From an uncultured Lachnospiraceae bacterium (GTDB taxonomy: Bacteria > Bacillota > Clostridia > Lachnospirales > Lachnospiraceae): DNA of 64,000 nt. The notes under the pieces were generated by a model. The model was not told where the DNA came from and searched no databases. It worked only from the letters and a program-made list of their open reading frames with translations. The translations under genes and the position numbers were made by a program. The stretch spans positions 1 to 64,000 of the forward strand of contig CAMGCK010000002.1 of NCBI GenBank assembly GCA_946040795.1, written 5' to 3'. Below are positions 60,594 to 64,000 of the stretch, in pieces; positions within the stretch are counted from its first letter, which is position 1; each line of letters starts with the position of its first letter.

Positions 60594-61610
60594 ATGGCTT
60601 ACAGGTTTGACACTGAGATCCCCGGTTATCCCTACCACATCCACGATGTGCACATCAGTGACCCCTGCATTCTGGCAGACCCGGTCTCCAAAAAGTACTA
60701 TACGTACGTGCATTTCATCGACCGTGAGCGTTTTCCTGAAAACGCGGTGGATGCCCCCACGTTCTACGTACTGGAGAGCCCGGATCTGATCCACTGGTCC
60801 GCACCAAAGTCCTGCTTTGACAGCGCCGGCTTCTGGGCAAATCGCGATTACTGGGCTCCGGAAGGTCACTATTACAAGGGAAAGTACTATATTATTTCCT
60901 CCTTCCGCGCGCCGGGCTCTTACAGAAGATGCCAGTGCCTGGTCTCCGATTCCCCGATGGGACCGTTCAAACCCATCGCACCGGATCCGGTTACGCCGGA
61001 TGGCTGGCACTGTCTGGATGGTACGCTGTACATCGACCGCGCGGGCAATCCCTGGATGGTCTTCTGCCACGAGTGGCTGCAGGTCAGTGACGGACAGATC
61101 GCCGCGATTCGTCTGACAGAGGATCTGGGTGCGTCCATCGGTGATCCGATCATTCTCTGCCGCGCATCTGACGGTCCCTGGGCTGACAGTGGTGTTACGG
61201 ACGGTCCGTATCTGCATCGTCTGCCGGGTGGCAAGCTGATCATGATCTGGTCCAGTTTCACGTCAAAGGGCGCGTACGCAGTGGGCTATGCGACTTCCTT
61301 AAGCGGTGAGATCTATGGTCCGTGGGTGCAGGAAAAGAATCCCCTGTACGCAGCCGATGGCGGTCACGCCATGCTCTTCTACTCCTTTGGCGGTCAGCTC
61401 ATGATGTCCATGCACAGCCCCAACAATCACATGAAGAAGCGTATCCTGCTCTTTGAGATGGAGGAGACTAAGGATAAACTTGCCATCGTCAATGAAGTTA
61501 CCGGAAACTGGTACAACAATTTTGATGCGCCGGGCCCGAATCAGCACTGGGTCTACAAGGATCCGATCGTGGAGGCGCCGTGCTTTATGAAGGATCCGGT
61601 GGCGGAGTGA
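60594..61610 (+). CDS. GH43-family glycoside hydrolase
   Basis: 338 residues, single-domain propeller with Asp23 (ISDPC), Asp142 (CLDGTLY) and Glu160 (FCHEW) as the probable triad. A paralogue of the enzyme at 45310-46158, from which it differs by extra N- and C-terminal segments. No signal peptide. GGAGG seven bases ahead fixes the start at MAYRFDTE; a longer frame to 60477 has no ribosome-binding site. Confidence 0.87.
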   Translation: MAYRFDTEIPGYPYHIHDVHISDPCILADPVSKKYYTYVHFIDRERFPENAVDAPTFYVLESPDLIHWSAPKSCFDSAGFWANRDYWAPEGHYYKGKYYIISSFRAPGSYRRCQCLVSDSPMGPFKPIAPDPVTPDGWHCLDGTLYIDRAGNPWMVFCHEWLQVSDGQIAAIRLTEDLGASIGDPIILCRASDGPWADSGVTDGPYLHRLPGGKLIMIWSSFTSKGAYAVGYATSLSGEIYGPWVQEKNPLYAADGGHAMLFYSFGGQLMMSMHSPNNHMKKRILLFEMEETKDKLAIVNEVTGNWYNNFDAPGPNQHWVYKDPIVEAPCFMKDPVAE

Positions 61611-61656
61611 GAATCGGAATTCCGGTTAGTGCGCGGCCGGAGTTTTCATCCACGCT

Positions 61657-62730
61657 TCAGATCTCTGCCACAATAGCATCGCCCATGGCCTTGCAGCCCA
61701 CCAGCGTGCAGCCCTCTGACATCATGTCTGCAGTACGAAGGCCCTTATCCAGCACCTTGTTTACTGCCGCCTCAATGTCGTCTGCTTCTGCTGGCATGCT
61801 GAAGCTGAACCGAAGCATCATAGCTGCGGACAGAATGCAGGCAATCGGATTGACCTTGTCCTGGCCCATGATGTCCGGTGCGGAACCGTGAATCGGCTCG
61901 TAAAGACCGTTCGTGGTCTCGCCGAGAGAGGAAGACGGGATCATACCGATGGAACCGGTGATCTCAGAAGCCTCATCAGACAGGATGTCGCCGAACAGAT
62001 TCTCGGTCACGATGACATCGAACTGGGACGGATTCTTGCAGATCTGCATTGCGCAGTTGTCAACGAACATCTCGGAATACTCAACTTCCGGATATTCCTT
62101 CTGCAGACGATGCATCACCTCACGCCACAGACGGCTGGTATCCAGCACGTTGGCCTTGTCGACACAGGTCAGCTTCTTGCCGCGCTTCATGGCAGTTTCA
62201 AATCCGATGCGACCGATTCTCTCGATTTCATGCTCTGCATACGGCATGTAATCGATAGCCTGCTTCTCACCGTTCTCCAGCGTCACGGTCTCGTGCTTAC
62301 CGAAGTATGCGCCACCGATCAGTTCACGCACGATGATAAAATCAATGCCCTTCTCCACGATCTCCGGCTTCAGCGGAGATGCCGCGGCAAGCTGCGGCCA
62401 GATCTTGGCCGGACGGTTATTGGAGTACAGGCCCATGCCGGCGCGCAGTCTTAACAGACCCTTTTCCGGTCTTGCCGGTCCGGGAAGACCTTCCCACTTC
62501 GGTCCGCCGATGGCACCTAAAAGCACGGAATCCTGTGCCAGCGCCTTGTCCAGCTCGTGCTGCGGCAGCGGATCGTTATACTTATCAACTGCTTCACCGC
62601 CCATTGCGATATCCGTGTATACCCAATTATGTCCGTACTTTTCCGCAATGCGGTCCAGCACTTTAACAGCTTCTGTCATGATCTCCGGGCTGGAACAGTC
62701 GCCCCAGATCAGTCCGATTTTCTTTTCCAT
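61657..62730 (-). CDS. leuB: 3-isopropylmalate dehydrogenase
   Basis: 357 residues, the NAD-dependent third step of leucine synthesis. The NAD-binding and substrate blocks GAIGGPKW, RAGMGLYSNNRPAK, VRELIGGAYFG, YSEMFVDNCAM, ENLFGDILSDEASE and HGSAPDIMGQDKVNP are complete. Start behind AAGGATCAAT. Downstream of leuA; leuC and leuD are not in the window. Confidence 0.96.
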   Translation of the reverse strand: MEKKIGLIWGDCSSPEIMTEAVKVLDRIAEKYGHNWVYTDIAMGGEAVDKYNDPLPQHELDKALAQDSVLLGAIGGPKWEGLPGPARPEKGLLRLRAGMGLYSNNRPAKIWPQLAAASPLKPEIVEKGIDFIIVRELIGGAYFGKHETVTLENGEKQAIDYMPYAEHEIERIGRIGFETAMKRGKKLTCVDKANVLDTSRLWREVMHRLQKEYPEVEYSEMFVDNCAMQICKNPSQFDVIVTENLFGDILSDEASEITGSIGMIPSSSLGETTNGLYEPIHGSAPDIMGQDKVNPIACILSAAMMLRFSFSMPAEADDIEAAVNKVLDKGLRTADMMSEGCTLVGCKAMGDAIVAEI

Positions 62731-62826
62731 ATTGATCCTTCTTGTCTTTTCTCTTTCCTGTTTTACCGTTTTCGGCTCTCCGCCTGCGCTTTACGGCATT
62801 CTGCTTCGTTCTTCCGGCTCTTCAGG

Positions 62827-64000
62827 TTACTCTTTATTATTAATTGCACTCACCAGCGCCTTGATACCGGCATTGATGATATCGGTATCCGTACCGGCGC
62901 CCCAGGTCACGGTCTTATCTTCCCAGATCAGACCAACGTAGCTGCAGGCCACGGAACCGGTACCCTTCTGATCCAGTGAATGCTCACTGTAATGATCCAG
63001 ACGGAACTTAAGACCGGTCTCCTCACGGATGGCGTTGGCCACGGCATCCAGACGGCCATTGCCCTCTGATGCTGTGCTCTTCAGCTTGTCATGATCGGTA
63101 AAGGTCACAACCGCCTTGATACCGTTCTTCTGAACGAAATGTGCTTCCTCGACATTGATCGGAGCCTGCTTGTTGAGATAAGTGTTCTCAAATACACCCA
63201 GCACCTCACTGACGGAAAGCTCGCGATGCTCGTGGTCGGAAACGCTCTTGACCGCGTAGCTCAGCGCCTCGCGCATCTTGGGCGGCGGATTGTAGCCGTA
63301 GTTCTGCTCTAAGAGGAATCCGATGCCGCCCTTACCGGACTGTGAGTTGATACGGATAACATCGGCATCATAAGTACGGTTGATATCGGTCGGGTCGATC
63401 GGAATGTACGGGCAGTTCCACTCATGCTGCTCGTTCTGACGATAGTAGGTCATGCCCTTTGCGATGGCATCCTGATGAGAACCGGAGAATGCGGCAAAGA
63501 CCAGAGAACCTGCGTACGGAGTACGCTCGTAAACGTGCATGCGGGTGCAGCGCTCGTATACCTCGCAGATGTGCGGCATATTGGAGAAATCCAGCTTGGG
63601 ATCCACACCATGCGCGTACATGTTCATAGCCAGTGTGATGGCGTCCACGTTGCCGGTACGCTCACCGTTGCCGAACAGGCAGCACTCGATGCGGTCCGCG
63701 CCCGCCAGACAAGCCAGCTCTGCGCAGGCCACGCCGGTACCGCGGTCATTATGCGGATGGCTAGAAATAATAACGGAATCGCGATATTTAAAGTTATCGG
63801 AGCACCATTCAATCTGATTCGCATACACATGGGGCATGCTCATTTCCACGGTAACGGGAAGGTTCAGGATCATCGGACGGTCCGGCGTGGGCCGCATGAC
63901 ATCCAGAACGGCGTTACAGACCTCAACCGCGTACTCCGGCTCGGTTCCGGTGAAGGATTCCGGGCTGTACTCAAACAGGAAGTTGCCTTCAAATTCTTCG
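62827..64000 (-). CDS. leuA: 2-isopropylmalate synthase (N-terminus outside window)
   Basis: The first 64000-side codons are cut off; about 390 residues are visible. The DRE-TIM barrel end includes the metal-binding HPHNDRGTGVA (here SSHPHNDRG) and GNGERTGNVDAITLAMN; then the LeuA C-terminal regulatory domain (NVEEAHFVQKNGIKAVVTFT to the end), where leucine feedback normally acts. The long type-2 LeuA architecture is suggested by YIPIDPTDINRTYDADVIRI. In one operon with leuB. Confidence 0.95.
   Translation of the reverse strand, partial: EEFEGNFLFEYSPESFTGTEPEYAVEVCNAVLDVMRPTPDRPMILNLPVTVEMSMPHVYANQIEWCSDNFKYRDSVIISSHPHNDRGTGVACAELACLAGADRIECCLFGNGERTGNVDAITLAMNMYAHGVDPKLDFSNMPHICEVYERCTRMHVYERTPYAGSLVFAAFSGSHQDAIAKGMTYYRQNEQHEWNCPYIPIDPTDINRTYDADVIRINSQSGKGGIGFLLEQNYGYNPPPKMREALSYAVKSVSDHEHRELSVSEVLGVFENTYLNKQAPINVEEAHFVQKNGIKAVVTFTDHDKLKSTASEGNGRLDAVANAIREETGLKFRLDHYSEHSLDQKGTGSVACSYVGLIWEDKTVTWGAGTDTDIINAGIKALVSAINNKE

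Noticed and set aside
1..64000. tRNA or rRNA genes, transposases, prophage genes, attachment sites
   Set aside because: I looked for CCA-ended cloverleaf patterns, conserved rRNA words, integrases and transposases and found none that convinced me; a dedicated search would be more sensitive.

Overview
The window is about 50% GC and reads as a contiguous piece of chromosome from a Clostridia-type Firmicute, most likely a plant-polysaccharide-degrading member of the Lachnospiraceae (inferred, not proven). The case rests on the S10-spc-alpha ribosomal gene order, Zn-ribbon S14 and L36, a Zn-type adenylate kinase, a KOW gene between map and infA, a threonine T-box before thrS, consensus sigma-A promoters with 17-base spacers, and many carbohydrate-active enzymes. 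I saw no tRNA, rRNA, CRISPR array, prophage or intact insertion sequence.

Layout. 1-10.1 kb (minus strand): an intergenic repeat, a GH43 beta-xylosidase and a sulfatase with a 342-bp tandem duplication between them, then an operon of a large membrane-anchored protein, a HAD phosphatase (apparently frameshifted), a SpoU rRNA/tRNA methyltransferase and a CPBP protease, then a PHP phosphatase. 10.1-27.6 kb (minus): the complete rpsJ-to-rplQ ribosomal cluster with secY, adk, map, infA and rpoA. An exact 899-bp tandem duplication gives it two copies of rplE and rpsN, and several of its spacers can fold. 27.7-35.2 kb (minus): yajC, tgt, fused secDF, a MATE exporter, a ferredoxin-type aldo-keto reductase, gene remnants and ridA. 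35.3-45.2 kb (minus): small membrane proteins and an oppABCDF peptide importer whose OppC carries a very large outside-facing repeat domain. 45.3-48.7 kb (minus): a GH43 enzyme, a cytosine-permease homologue and an unusual phosphoribosyltransferase. 48.9-51.0 kb (plus): T-box and thrS. 51.2-59.5 kb: a rhamnoside locus (alpha-rhamnosidase, TIM-barrel isomerase, beta-propeller-like protein, divergent TetR regulator, GPH sugar transporter) and a ROK kinase. 59.6-64 kb: a GNAT acetyltransferase and a second small GH43 on plus, then leuB and the 3' part of leuA on minus.

How it fits together. The enzymes suggest import and breakdown of decorated plant or host glycans (xylosides, arabinosides, rhamnosides, sulfated sugars) and of peptides, next to core translation and secretion genes. 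The two perfect tandem duplications and the one-base frameshift could be real recent events or assembly errors, and raw reads would decide. The most unusual protein features are the F-x3-G-x2-Y repeat domain inside OppC and the PRTase/permease pair. The most unusual nucleic-acid features are the foldable spacers in the ribosomal operon, the promoters whose -35 box lies inside an upstream terminator hairpin, and a terminator-like hairpin right after the secDF promoter.
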